From the NCBI GenBank assembly GCA_029964075.1, contig CM057129.1, positions 17,475,430-17,539,429 of the forward strand: a stretch of DNA of 64,000 nt, given 5' to 3'. Made by a program: the position numbers and the translations under genes. The notes under the pieces were generated by a model. The model was not told the DNA's origin and did not search any database. It saw only the letters and a program-made list of their open reading frames with translations. Source of the stretch: Patiria pectinifera. Its lineage: Eukaryota > Echinodermata > Asteroidea > Valvatida > Asterinidae. Shown one piece after another: positions 12,116 to 23,585 of the stretch (position 1 is the stretch's first letter; each line of letters begins with the position of its first letter).

Positions 12116-12764
12116 GAAGTATTAATCTGGAAAAAAGTATACGACTCTTATATTACCTTTAAAAACTTTTGGGTGACTTGGAAAGCTGTGGGAGGGTCAG
12201 AGTATGCAATCATACACACGAAAAGGGTCCTACATTAACAATGTAAATGTACGTGTTACGTGTGTACTAGTATGGGTTTTGAAGATTTTACAGTAAGGCC
12301 GAATAAAAAAACCCACGTTTCTCGTCCAGGTTTTTGAAAAAAAGGAGGAAGAGGGGCTTTTTATTTTTTATTTTTGCTCGCAGGGTATAGACTCTCACGA
12401 AGACGTGTTTAGCGATCGCGCGTCGATTTATGTGGTGTACAAAGTGTCCGACAGAGTCTATACTGAATTTTTGACTTGCATATTTCGTAAGTATTTATTT
12501 TCCGATGAATTTGTGGACTTTTTTGGTGTTTTTTTACTGCATTTTTCAAAAGTAAAAAATAATTTAAAAAATCCAGGCTGCCTCCAAAAAGGAAGCGGGC
12601 GGGGACAAGAAACATGTTTTTTTTTACTTCGCCTAATTCCAACTTGTGATTATACACGTAGTGTGCTCGTATTCATAACACATATGTACATGTATGAAAG
12701 TTGGTCCCTATTGAATTTTTCATTTGCCCTTTTCAAACAAGACAAATAACCCTCCTATAATTGG

Positions 12765-13185
12765 CCATCCTTTTCACATTTTAACTTCTGCGACCATGAA
12801 TAATACGATGGAAATGAGAACCAAATGGTAGCCGGGGCCACACTTTGTGCCACGGGCAGTGATATTTGCCGCAGTATGTACACGAAGCGTACGTCATTAT
12901 AGACTGTTTCGTGGAGGTACTCGCTTTCAGTCAACAATCTCTGCCGATGACAAATACACTGTAGACGTCTACTACATCTTGAGTGGTTAATTAAAATGCA
13001 CAGTCTTTGTTTCTAATGGGAAGGCGTACCAGCGCACAGACAGACTTGGCACACATAGCAGTGCAGGCATGTGCTTCATGTAGTCTAGCCACGGGTTGTT
13101 TTCTTAAAGCAGATTTGTTTTGTTTTTTCAATGACACGGTAGAGGTACACTTAAAACTGTCACCCACCAAAAACTTAAGTTGCAT
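12765..13185. other. Highly conserved non-coding block, shared with B
   Basis: Matches 58200-58625 with very few changes, including GGTAGCCGGGGCCACACTTTG and CTGTAGACGTCTACTACATC. No conserved coding frame or splice pattern seen. Confidence 0.4.
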
Positions 13186-14044
13186 TTAGTTCACACATTT
13201 GAGGCAGAATACCTAAACTATGCAGTTAAAATAACGAGTGCTACATTGTAAGTTACTGAATTCGGTATCTGTAATTTTCAGGTGAGGGGAGCTGTGTAGG
13301 GCTGTTCATTTCGTGTTTGTTTATTCAAAACTGCATTGGATCGAATATTCAAAATTTGCTGATCAAGTTTTACATTTACAGCTGCAACAGCGCGCTACGC
13401 CGTTCAAAGTTATATGCAGAGCGCTCACCAGTTAAAATTGTGTGCTGCGTTGATATTATGGACTGTGTTTTGCAGTAGGCTTAGTTTGTTACTTGGGCTT
13501 TAACCTGCTAAAAGGAACCGGCATTGACACAGAAAAGCCACAAAAGTGGCATCTGACAATAAAGCGTCGCAAATTTATGACTAAAATAACATCACAGTCG
13601 TGTGTTTCTACGTGCATAGTTTTTTTTTTCCTCCCCAAATATTCAAACCAGCAAAATCCTATTCGAATATTCAGTTGATGATCAAATATTTTAATTTTCG
13701 GGGAAAACCCTAAAACTGTGGAATATTTGCATGTAATTATTAGTAAACTGAAAATTGTGGAAAATTCAATGTGTTTGTGCTCAAGAAAATGTAATTATAA
13801 AAAAAAAATTCTAGTACAATTTAGATCAAACAAATTGCTGAGATATGGCTTGGATGTTTTTCTTTTGACCTGCTAAAGTTTATATCTGTAACCACAGACA
13901 GTCTATTGTCACACTCAGCCTTAGTCACCCGTTCTTTGTCTAGCCTTTGTTATTCTTAGACTTTTTTATTACGTCCCTTGATAAGTAAAATATTAAGCCA
14001 TACAAAATTAAATCCATATGAATCAATTGATTTAAAAGCACTTG

Positions 14045-14320
14045 AAGGTAATGCAATATATGTACAACATTTGCAAGATATGGACTAACCAAATTTGGTA
14101 AATTGGGGGCAGTATTTGAAAAAAAAAGTCAGTTTTTTTCCTACGATGGTTGGCCAACCATTGTTGGAAATGGAAAATCCACTTTTCTTGAATATGACGG
14201 CACACCAGGTGCCATAATTTCACAGGAGGCTTGAGACTATTATTTACTTACAATCAAGTAAGGTTTTTAATAATAATTTGGTAGTTTTGTTTTTGATGTT
14301 TCCAAATATGTATATTACCT
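14045..14320 (+). mobile_element. TTAA-target MITE, family 2, internally deleted
   Basis: Keeps both ends and the central hairpin (14140-14167) but lacks roughly half of the full length. TTAA follows at 14321-14324. Shared with copy B (about 59475-59741). Confidence 0.7.
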
Positions 14321-14329
14321 TTAACGAAA

Positions 14330-14850
14330 TGAAAAACATAAAACAGAGGAAACAATGTTGAGTTTGCAATGGAACAAATTAAATGTATACCGGTAAATAT
14401 TAATTATTACAAATGAACCAAAATTTTCATTTTTTCCCCCTGCCATGGCTGTCTGCACATGCCAAACAACACGCTTTTAAACAATGTATCCACGGTGAAT
14501 TTAAGCAACAGAGCATAAAAGCCAATCGCCCCAAAAAAGACACACACACACAAAAACGGAGTACTACAAACGCTGGCCGGCGTAGTCCAAGGCATTTACT
14601 TGCCGCAGCTGTTCCTGCACTCCATTATTCCTATCACTATTAGCCTTTTCCCCCCGCGCTGTTGACACAGCATGCACAGAGCTAGCTGGGGAGATACGGG
14701 AAACCGGTTAGATATCTCCAGCACGGATGCTGCCTGGGTATTGTGTGTGGGTAATTGAGCCGGTTCCCAGCATCTTCACACTGTGTGCAACTGTTTTTTG
14801 CTTGGCGCAAAATTGTGTTCATGAACAAGGGGTGTATCTATTTTATCTTA
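14330..14850. other. Highly conserved non-coding block, shared with B
   Basis: Nearly identical to 59750-60270, including the CCGGCGTAGTCCAAGGCATT and GGGAAACCGGTTAGATATC words. Contains a short CA repeat that differs in length between copies. No gene recognised. Confidence 0.4.
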
Positions 14851-15449
14851 AACATTTTGTTTGATTGATGCTAGAAGAAGTACCGGTACATGTACTTAAG
14901 ATAAAATACGACTATAAATAAATGTTTAAACTATGCAACACTGTTATCATTTTTGCTTTAAATGAATGTTGTTGTTTTTTTAATTACACATCATCTGACT
15001 GAAATAAAACATAATATTAAAATGAAACAACCCATACAAATATTTGTCTGTTTTTACTTATTTTGTGTAAATACTAGATTATAAATTCAAGCATAATTAC
15101 GAAAGTACATCAAGATATTTTTTATTGAACAATGGAGCTAATGAATTAAACAGAATATTTGTTCAACCTAAAATCAACAGAGGCATTCTTAAAGTTGGCG
15201 AATTAGTTTTCCAAAAAAATATATTATGGAGAGATTCCAAGAAACCAATTTCTTTTACATGCATTTAGTATGCACATGTAATGCAGTGCATGTTTATTTA
15301 TGGTTTTATTAATTGTTTTTGCACTATATGTACGCATCATACAAATGGGCATATATACATCGTGACTAGCAGAAGTATCATTAGGTAATTATCAAGTCAT
15401 TATCTAATGGTGTCCAATCATTTCTTTTTAACAAAGAGAGAAAAAAAAT

Positions 15450-15880
15450 CCCTCTGTGTAAATTGTATCATAAGCCTAGCGCTAAGACCTCATTGCGGTG
15501 TGCCCAGCAGTAGTGCAGTTGCATTAGGAAGCATCCATCAGGCTTGGATTTAATCAAAGCAGGAGGCCCTATTGTGAAGTTAATGGCAGCTCGACGGCTT
15601 AAAGCAGTCCGCGAGGGTTTTATTATTATTTTTTTCTGTCTCCTTCTCTCTCTCTTGGAGTAGCATGCTGATCACAGTAAACAGTAATTGCTTTATTTAT
15701 GACGGGAGCGCGGAGCTCGCCGGATAATGCATTATGTACGGGCTGGTGGGCTGAATTAGTTGGGGTCCTGTTGATCCGCGATGGCTCGTACCGCTAATGC
15801 AACTGTGTCAGTGTGTTTGGATAGCGAGGGCCGGGAATTGATCAGTCGGGGAGAGAAACGGGACCGTCTGGAAGAAAAAT
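15450..15880. other. Highly conserved non-coding block, shared with B
   Basis: Only a few differences from 60870-61300 over about 430 bases, with a CG-richer base composition than its surroundings and homeodomain-type ATTA/TAAT words (GGATAATGCATTATGTACGG). A good candidate cis-regulatory module; no coding signal. Confidence 0.45.
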
Positions 15881-16799
15881 TGATATGAATGTGTTAGCAG
15901 ATAGAAACATTGGATTTTTGTATCAGTTCCAATTTTTGAGGCAAGGCTTAGAAAAAAATGTTGTGTTTCCTTCTACATTGGAAAGCAGGGTGGTTGGGCG
16001 GATTGTAACATGTTGTTTGTTGTTGGGGTTTTTTTTTGGCTCTGAATTTTATGGTCAGAAACAAAAATAGGTTGGGATGATGAAATTTTAATATTTCATT
16101 TATTTATTAATTTTTTACAAGCATTTGTAGCAGTTCACTTGTGAATCATTGTGCAAAATTAAAAAAAATCAAACAAATGCAGGATGATGTCTGCAAGAAC
16201 TAGGTTAGGGGCGACACAATAACCTTCTTTTTTTTCGAATGAAAAGATAGGGTCTGCATGACGTTTTGGTTGGTATTGGTAACCGGAAACACAAGCATTT
16301 TTTGTCTTCGCCTAAAAGGAACGCTGTTCAGTTGCCCTATATGAAACCAGACATGTACAAATGTAGGTAATTAACTTGCATGTTTTTGCATGTGTGAAAC
16401 ATTTTCTTGCCAGCCTTCTTGAACAATGTTTTCTAGTTTTAGGGGGGGGGGGGGGACTCCAAGACACTTTTTTTTGCTGCATGTGATTAAGCATACTGAA
16501 ATAGAAATAATTTCTAAAAAAAACTGACTAAAGTACATGTTCGTAAGTAAATAACAAAGTCATAGTGAAAGTGAATTTTTAGTTTAAAAAAAATTGAACA
16601 TTCAATTCTTGCACTATTCCTCGGTATTCCCCAAGTAAAAAAAAAATGAAATAGTTTCTCGCTCCTGCCCGATTCCTTTTTTCCGGCCACCTTCTTTTAA
16701 AAAAAAAAATGTATTCATACGTTTGTGGTCTAATTTGTACATTGTCACTATATTGTCTTTTCATTGTTTCCAACAAATTTGTAGCTAAAGGCTGCTTTA

Positions 16800-17168
16800 G
16801 GCCAAAAAAAAAAAGTCTCTGGTTTCTGGTATGGAGCTTGCCCAAAAAGCGGTGCGGCGACACGGCTTTTTTTTTTTTTTTTACCTGTTTTTTGCTTCAA
16901 ATGTCGGCTGATAACTGCAAATGGTGCCCGACTAAATTTAGTGCAATATTATGGGAGTCCAGAGAGGCCACATATAGCTTATTCTCGATCATAACCCCAT
17001 CTAAAAACACGTTAAAATTGTGCAGCAGCAGGATTCCAGTCAATCCAGTGAGTTTGGCGGTTTTGAGACATCATCTTTTATTGAAAAAAAAAAAATTTCA
17101 TTTTGCCGACGCGCATGGCTAGGGGGACGCGCGCGCATACCAGAAACCGGAGACTTTTTTTTTTGGCC
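16800..17168. mobile_element. Harbinger-like MITE (A-only), TTA target
   Basis: A 369-bp element starting GGCCAAAAAAA...GTCTCTGGTTTCTGG and ending with the complementary CCAGAAACCGGAGAC...GGCC. TTA flanks both ends (16797-16799, 17169-17171). Copy B has the empty site (GCTTTAGATAC near 62214-62225). A 3-bp TWA duplication is typical of PIF/Harbinger. The interior has CG-rich words (GCGGCGACACGGC, GACGCGCGCGC). No transposase. Confidence 0.85.
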
Positions 17169-17449
17169 TTAGACACAATTTTTTATCAGCAAAATAGTTG
17201 AGAAAACTGAAGAATTCATCCTCTATCTGGGAAAATCCACCATCTTGATTCAAACAGAAGAAGGAAAAAGGCGCTTACCTCCTTCATTTTTTGAAAACGG
17301 CCAAAGTATGGTAAATAGTAAAATTGTTAAAAGAAATCTAAACAATAAAATAAATTGGTGTTAGAAACAAGTAAAAATGTAAGTACATGTACTTGGTGTG
17401 ATTGCATTGAATCCTAATTAAACAAAATTAATTAAGAAATATGTACTGG

Positions 17450-17840
17450 TAATTCCAAATTATCTCCTGCAAGGACCAGCATGTGTTCAGATACTATATT
17501 TTGTCATTAAGCTATCCTTTCTCATTAATCTTCCCGCTATGCTTTGTCCCTGGGGAACACAGCCTGGTTCTGCCGTATATAGAAAGCTTCTGCCGTTATC
17601 AGTAATTGTATAGACTGATCGGGTGACAACAATTAGTTAGTCATAACTGCGGTGGTATTATCATGCTTGTGTGTGAAGCATTTTAGTGCTCGCCGAGTGC
17701 TCATTGGCCATGGACCCCACGCTCGAACAGTAGATGTTTTGCGACCACTTTCGAGAGTCTAGTGGGCAGGACTTACTGTGCGGACGGATTGGTTCGCACA
17801 ACTGAAAGTTATTTTATTTATGGGTGCAGAAACCAGTGGC
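17450..17840. other. Highly conserved non-coding block, shared with B
   Basis: Matches 62510-62900 with few differences, including CCTGGGGAACACAGCCTGGT and GACTGATCGGGTGACAAC. No gene recognised. Confidence 0.4.
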
Positions 17841-18739
17841 ATCTTTTTGTGTGAATTGGGTGCCTATGGTAATGCGTTTTGGAACGTCCATCCCAGTTGT
17901 CTTCGCCCAACTCTCCCTTTGTAATCGTTCGGGGTGCTTCTGTGCGTTGTAGGTACTCGTGTTTATATACGTATATCTCATATGGTGGGCTTTGTTATTT
18001 TAAATTTAGTTACAATGAGTGCACGAAAGGTTCACTCATGTCTATCCCCGGTGATGCAAAGCCACTGCGCTCAGACTCTGCCTGAACGCATTGAAGGTCT
18101 ATGGGCTCCGTGCGCAAACAAGAGGGGGCCTTTATTGACTGCCTTCCAGAGCCCCATGGATGGAACACTCACGTGCACGTACTCGTTTTATTCCGAATGT
18201 GCATAAGCATCAGGCATTGTTGGTGGTGCATTTGAATGTCAATCCAAGTGGTCTCCCCCAACTCTCCCTTCATGACCGTTGAGGGGTACTTGTGCACGGA
18301 GCACATAGGGCTGCCAAGATGCACCTTGAAATTTCAAAATGTATTTAAGATGGCCTCAAGTGAGGTGCCACCTCTTTTTTGTCCTCCAATTGTGATTAAT
18401 TACTTAATTAATTTTTTTTGTGGCAGTTCAAAGCTTTTTACTATTTTTTAATGCACTTTTATTTAATGTTACTTTGGTTGTGAGGCTTATGTACTTGGAA
18501 AGGAATTTTAAAAGATACAAAATCAGATACTTTTGTACTTGATTTGGAAATCAGTGTAATTGACAAATAACTGATGAAATTGGGTTGATCATAACTCCGC
18601 TGAATTTAACAAAATCCCGCAGTTATTTCTGTTGAATTCTGCTATCCAGAGACCAAAAGACTGTTTGTTCCAACCATTGGATTCTTCTTGATGGATGTGG
18701 TTTATTTTTGCAAATTTTGGAAAATTCTCTAACAGTGGA

Positions 18740-19310
18740 CGGACCATGAAGTGACTTTTCTTAGGAACATATTTTGTGCAACTTTCTAACCCTCTTAAAT
18801 GTATGAAAAATATTTGACATCCCTTTTTTGGTTAATTTTATTGAAAATCGCACTTCTTTAAACATTAAACACTTTCCGTGCTTTTCTGGACAACTGACGG
18901 TGCTGCTGCTGTAATGTCATTTCAGTTACACTGTTCAGTTTAGGGGTTTTCTGTTCCAATTGTGAACCCAAATTTGCTAATTAAAAATATTTGTGAGAAA
19001 TGATTTGCTTATTAGCTTACTGCCATGTGCTGACACAACGAACCGCCAAAGAAAAGAAAATTAGACAGCGAAATATCCAAAATTCTTGCAACTTTAGGTG
19101 TTGAAATAGCTGTATCATTGAGGTTTCTGCCTGAAATAACACCACGCTTTCCTCATGAATATGGAAATTTGCATTAGCATAAAAACTAATAAGACACCAA
19201 AATACCCTTGAAAGTGGCAAAGCGAAAATTGAAAATTGGGTTAAATGGGACACAAAGGTGCATTTCCAGGGATTGCATTAAAAAAATTACATTGCATGGG
19301 CCCTGAAATA
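18740..19310 (+). repeat. Dispersed repeat R3, diverged
   Basis: Shares ATATGGAAATTTGCATTAGC, the CCCTTGAAA block and the ending CATGGGCCC with 5230-5975. Roughly a third of positions appear changed, so this is an older copy. Confidence 0.55.
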
Positions 19311-19404
19311 TATCTCATGAATCAGTAGCCTTTAGCTTAAGTACATCTGAAAACATTGTGAGAGATTCCATGAGCACCGGAGATGGGTGTACCATTTTTG
19401 TTAA

Positions 19405-19930
19405 AGGGAAAGTACATCATTGGCTTTTGCTGTAATTTTCAGAAATAAACTATTTGAGGGGTTAGTATAATAGATCAAATATTGTTACACTGACATTTTT
19501 TAAATTTTGTGTTCAAAAAGGTTGGAAAACCAAGAACAACAAAAATGTTCAAGTAGTCTGGTTCCCTGACTCCACAATAGATAAAATGGATCAATTTATA
19601 GATGATGGAAAATTGTAAGGCAAGGGAACCAGTCCAGCTGGCCTGCACCCGTTCATGAACATGTAACCAAAAGCAAACAAAATTTGGACTGAAAAAACGG
19701 TAAATTTTGAGCAGAAGTTGAAAAATAGTTAGGTTTTTCCAACGCTGGTCGGCCGACCACCGTTGGAAATGTATACAAAAATACAATTTTCTTGAAAATG
19801 ACTTCACACCAGGTGCCATAAGTTTACAAGATGCTTGAGACTGTCATATTTACCAACATCCTAGTAAGGTATTTCATAAAAACTTTGTAGTTTTATTTTT
19901 TGATGTTTGCAAATGTTGTATACATTCCAT
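19405..19930 (+). mobile_element. TTAA-target MITE, family 2
   Basis: Preceded by TTAA (19401-19404) and begins AGGGAAAGTACATC. Hairpin at 19739-19766. The right end is decayed, so the boundary is approximate. It lies beyond the part of copy A that can be compared with B. Confidence 0.7.
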
Positions 19931-20234
19931 TTTACCAAACGTTTTGTACTTTTTCTAATTATTACACAGAAAGTACATGTAGGATCACCGGCCATCATGC
20001 ATGAAACTGAATTGGATATTGAAGAGATATTTCCTTGCAGAGACAAAGCTTTTAATGTCTGTTTGTCCACTTATGCCATGCATCATTTCCATGTCGACTT
20101 GCAATTAATTCCATAAATTGGCTTACCCCAGGGACAATGATCCATGGAGCTCTGTAACAGACGGACAGCTTGATTAGCAAAGTCATCAGGACTTACGCTT
20201 TTTAATAGGAAATGTAGCTGAATTGTTTAATGTG

Positions 20235-20365
20235 AAATCTAACCAGCACCCCCCCCCCCAAAAAAAAATGGAAACAAAACAAAAACGAAATGAAGCAAAA
20301 CAAAAATACCACAAACAAAAACAAAACTCACACCCCCCCCCCCGAAAAAAACCAAAACAAAACAA
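20235..20365 (+). repeat. Low-complexity C and CAAAA-rich tract
   Basis: Two long C runs frame an AAACAAAAC-rich stretch. Simple sequence. Confidence 0.9.
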
Positions 20366-20384
20366 AATTCCAGCAGCAAAGAGT

Positions 20385-20690
20385 CAGGTTTTCCTCACCT
20401 TCAACATCTATTGCCCAGGTTTGATTCCTGCCCCGGTGGCCTGGTCCACCATGTGGATGGGGTTTTCAGTCCCTACCTGATTCGTGGGTTTTTCCCAGAA
20501 CATTCTTCTGAGGTTTTCCTCCCACCTCTAAAACTGTAATTTCTTCTCTTTGTCTCCTCTCTACAGGTTTGTCAGGCTTACGAGCTACAGTGCCTAGGGC
20601 GCTTTTGAGGAATCCTTGGTTCATTACCAGAAATACTTTGTACTTATCACTAATTATAATAACATGTATACCAGCACTTTTGGTTAACAT
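20385..20690 (+). mobile_element. tRNA-derived SINE-like element
   Basis: Contains a B-box-like AGGTTTGATTCC followed by the GGGTTTTTCCCAGAACATTC and GGTTTTCCTCCCACCTC words, which are related to the SINE at 32207-32545. The A-box region is decayed, and the left boundary is approximate. Confidence 0.55.
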
Positions 20691-20829
20691 CCATATTTAA
20701 TCCAAAGAGCCTTTTTTTTTCAGTTCGGTTGGATGTAAATGGTGGTCCTATACCAGTAGATGTATTTATCAATTCAATCCATGGATAGAGAGCTGTCAAG
20801 CGACAGCATCAATAATGATTTATCACCTG

Positions 20830-21020
20830 TGTGTGCGACCCGACCGAAACCAGCCCTCCCGATTGGCTGGCCGAGGGGCCTACTGGACCCCGCGATTGGC
20901 CGATTGTAATCCTAGAAGCTTCTAATGGCACAATAGTCTCAAGTGTCTGCAAAGAGCAGGGCCCGGCTGCCGTGCTGTGCGCTGCACCGTGCCTCGCCGC
21001 ACGCTACACACTCCTATTTT
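20830..21020. promoter_or_regulatory. CG-rich patch with CCAAT boxes next to the gap
   Basis: Locally CG-rich, with two ATTGG motifs (CCGATTGGCTGG, GCGATTGGCC), i.e. inverted CCAAT boxes, about 36 bp apart. It resembles a housekeeping promoter. If the scaffold order is right it could drive CEP120, whose 5' end is missing and may lie in the adjacent gap. Prediction only. Confidence 0.3.
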
Positions 21021-21158
21021 TTTTTAATGAATAATGCAATCCCAAATAGCAGGGTGACGAACACAGTGGGTAGTTATGGACGGCTGTTAACGGAAGCCGG
21101 CCAGGAGCCTACGGGGCATTTTCCAGGTTTTTTTTTTTTTCTTTCTTTCTCTTTCTGG

Positions 21159-21658
21159 NNNNNNNNNNNNNNNNNNNNNNNNNNNNNNNNNNNNNNNNNN
21201 NNNNNNNNNNNNNNNNNNNNNNNNNNNNNNNNNNNNNNNNNNNNNNNNNNNNNNNNNNNNNNNNNNNNNNNNNNNNNNNNNNNNNNNNNNNNNNNNNNNN
21301 NNNNNNNNNNNNNNNNNNNNNNNNNNNNNNNNNNNNNNNNNNNNNNNNNNNNNNNNNNNNNNNNNNNNNNNNNNNNNNNNNNNNNNNNNNNNNNNNNNNN
21401 NNNNNNNNNNNNNNNNNNNNNNNNNNNNNNNNNNNNNNNNNNNNNNNNNNNNNNNNNNNNNNNNNNNNNNNNNNNNNNNNNNNNNNNNNNNNNNNNNNNN
21501 NNNNNNNNNNNNNNNNNNNNNNNNNNNNNNNNNNNNNNNNNNNNNNNNNNNNNNNNNNNNNNNNNNNNNNNNNNNNNNNNNNNNNNNNNNNNNNNNNNNN
21601 NNNNNNNNNNNNNNNNNNNNNNNNNNNNNNNNNNNNNNNNNNNNNNNNNNNNNNNNNN
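21159..21658. other. Assembly gap, 500 N
   Basis: Exactly 500 N, a round number that suggests a nominal scaffold gap. It separates the contig ending with copy A material from the contig with CEP120. Confidence 1.
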
Positions 21659-22894
21659 AACTTTATTTTCAATCACCTCACGCAGGGCTCAAATTTCATG
21701 AAAAAAAGCACTAGACAGCAGGTCTAGTAACTGAAGAGTCTTACTGGACCTGAACTATTTTTACAAGACCTGTGTCATAAATAAGGAAAAAAAACCATTG
21801 TGACAGGAATACAACAAAATGCTATTTATTTTGTATAAGGTCAAATGAAGTCTATCATTTCTAAATGCCATCCAGAAATTTCCACATCTTGAAAACAGAG
21901 AACCTAGACGGAGCACAGATTGCAAGAAAAAGTTTATGAGTCGCCCGTTTCGTGTGTGCACTTGGCTAGTTCCCCTGGAAAATTAGTCTAATTCTCTTGC
22001 CAGCGGGCACGGTTATTGCTTCGTAAAAGTCTGGGAACTAGACCGTACAACTAATTCCCATGCAGTACAGGGATTCTGTTTGTCTGCCCGCAGTGAACCT
22101 GGACGTTTAGTAGAGAGATACAGCGGTAATATAAATACAACGTATTGCTACCAATCTAAGTTGTGTGGCGCGACATCACGCGTGACATGTACTAACGGAG
22201 CATCAACATACCTGTACTGTACCTGGCACATGACTGGCGCGTTGGCCAGGCAGCTTCGTTGCATTTCGGCACGGCACAGGGAGTTTTTTGTCGGTAATTT
22301 TAATCAATCACTGTCATTGACAAATGGCAACTAGAAAAAGTGCCATACAGCTATCAATTTTCTTTTTGTCGGGACTTCCTTGTCCTGCATCTGTTTCTTG
22401 GATCCTTGTTCAGTACGGCTGAAAGTCAGCACTGTCATCGAAGTAGGCAAAGAGCGTATAGCACTGCACAAAGAAGGTAGTAGATGAGCCTTCAAAGCTG
22501 TGATAGATGGGAAAAACTGTGAGAAAAATGTAGAGCCAACACCCAGTGTTGGGTCGGCATGATTATGACAACTGTACACGGCACAGGTAGTGACCATATA
22601 CCATTTGATAAAGAGGTCTCTTTTTTGTGACGTCAAAAACAGCCCTTTTGTCCAGTTTACAACCCACGATAGTGGCAGATCATGGGGATACCAGATGGTC
22701 TTGTGATACTTTGACGTCATACGATTGGAACCTATATCAGTCTTACAACCCCTTAGGGAGCTTAGCGTGGCACTGTGCTCATTTGCTCACTCAGTTGCAG
22801 TGTAGCAAAAGGAACACTCCAGTAGCAGTGTTGTTGGCAAGTTCATCACAAGTCCTCCAGTTCTTGGTTCTTGATTGGTTCTTCTCCTAAATAC
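21659..22894. other. Non-coding, no CEP120 exon recognised
   Basis: Searched by eye for the first C2 domain of CEP120; none found. Two TGACGTCA palindromes occur at 22628-22635 and 22712-22719. Confidence 0.5.
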
Positions 22895-23157
22895 TCCACG
22901 TGGGAGTTTAAACAGGAGGCCAGAAACACCGGGGCAAACCCCTTCTCTGAGCGATAAGTGTTTACTGGGTTCTTTTACGTACATTATACAACACACGGGA
23001 CCTACGGCTTTACGTCCTATTCGAAGGACGAAGCAATAATGGTTAAGTGCCTTGCTTAAGAGCACAAGTGTCGGCTGGCGAGCTCGAACCCATGCCACTG
23101 TTGCCTCTGAAACACCAGAACATGAGTCCGGTGCTCTTAACCGCTAGTCCATGAAAC
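22895..23157 (-). mobile_element. tRNA-derived SINE
   Basis: Read on the minus strand it begins GGACTAGCGGTTAAGAGC (A-box-like), followed about 60 bases later by GGGTTCGAGCTCG (B-box-like), then the body words CTCTTAAGCAAGGCACTTAA and CGAATAGGACGTAAAGCCG. The long distance between boxes suggests a class II (Leu or Ser type) tRNA ancestor. Confidence 0.65.
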
Positions 23158-23224
23158 TCCAAGTCAAGTCACAAGCTATTCAAATCAGCTGTGACAAAGG
23201 CATTTCTCTGTGATTGTTCATCCC

Positions 23225-23335
23225 CTATTGTTTGTGACTGGACTTGTGATTAGCTTGTGAGTGACTTGTGACTGACTTATGACTGACTTGTGACTGACTT
23301 GTGACTGACTTGTGACTGACTTGTGATGGACCCGA
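23225..23335 (+). repeat. 11-bp minisatellite
   Basis: About six units of GACTGACTTGT with minor variants, preceded by looser copies. A diverged relative appears near 33910-34090 in a later intron. Confidence 0.85.
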
Positions 23336-23424
23336 CTACAACACTGTCCGGGAGAGTCCACAGGTTTCCAGATTCTTTCCTAACCTCAATCAAGGCATCT
23401 CAAACCCCATTTTCCTCATAACAG

Positions 23425-23585
23425 GCATGCCAGATGACGACTCCTCCGATGTCGAGATAGACCCAAGTTCCCTCAAACCCATTCTGAATGACGCAAACGG
23501 CTTCTATCAGATCGGGCCAGCTGACCTATGCACCGAAAGTTTTGTGCTGTCCGTCACCATTGCCTATGCTGCAAATCTAGCACAG
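23425..23585 (+). CDS. CEP120: CEP120 exon 1 of those visible
   Basis: Acceptor ...ATAACAG, donor GTATCA. Two bases complete a codon from a missing upstream exon, then 53 codons follow, with [20 protein letters not shown] equivalent to the vertebrate [20 protein letters not shown]. It starts the second C2 region. The ATG at 23427 is internal, not the initiator. Confidence 0.93.

Larger units (their letters stand above)
1..18324 (+). repeat. Copy A of an 18-kb direct duplication or haplotype pair
   Basis: This whole stretch is collinear and in the same orientation with 46146-64000. Base 1 matches 46146 and base 18324 matches 64000. The copies differ by scattered substitutions, many small indels, and whole-element presence or absence. 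No protein-coding gene was recognised: open frames are short, are not kept intact between the copies, and show no family signature. Apart from the elements listed separately, the stretch is unassigned non-coding DNA. The level of difference is what allelic sequence of a highly heterozygous animal, or a moderately old segmental duplication, would show. Confidence 0.9.
18325..20234. other. Non-coding left flank beyond the comparable part of A
   Basis: Holds an old R3 repeat (18740-19310) and a TTAA MITE (19405-19930). The rest is unassigned AT-rich sequence with no gene. Confidence 0.5.

Noticed and set aside
17879-18206. Coding exon suggested by a frame conserved in B (62930-63229)
   Set aside because: The frame differs by indels between copies and has no domain or splice context.
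20943-21701. Open frames of about 200-250 codons across 21159-21658
   Set aside because: They run through 500 N and have no real sequence there.
23427-23585. ATG at 23427 as the CEP120 start codon
   Set aside because: It lies just inside an exon with a good acceptor and aligns near residue 165 of the vertebrate protein; an N-terminal C2 domain is expected upstream.
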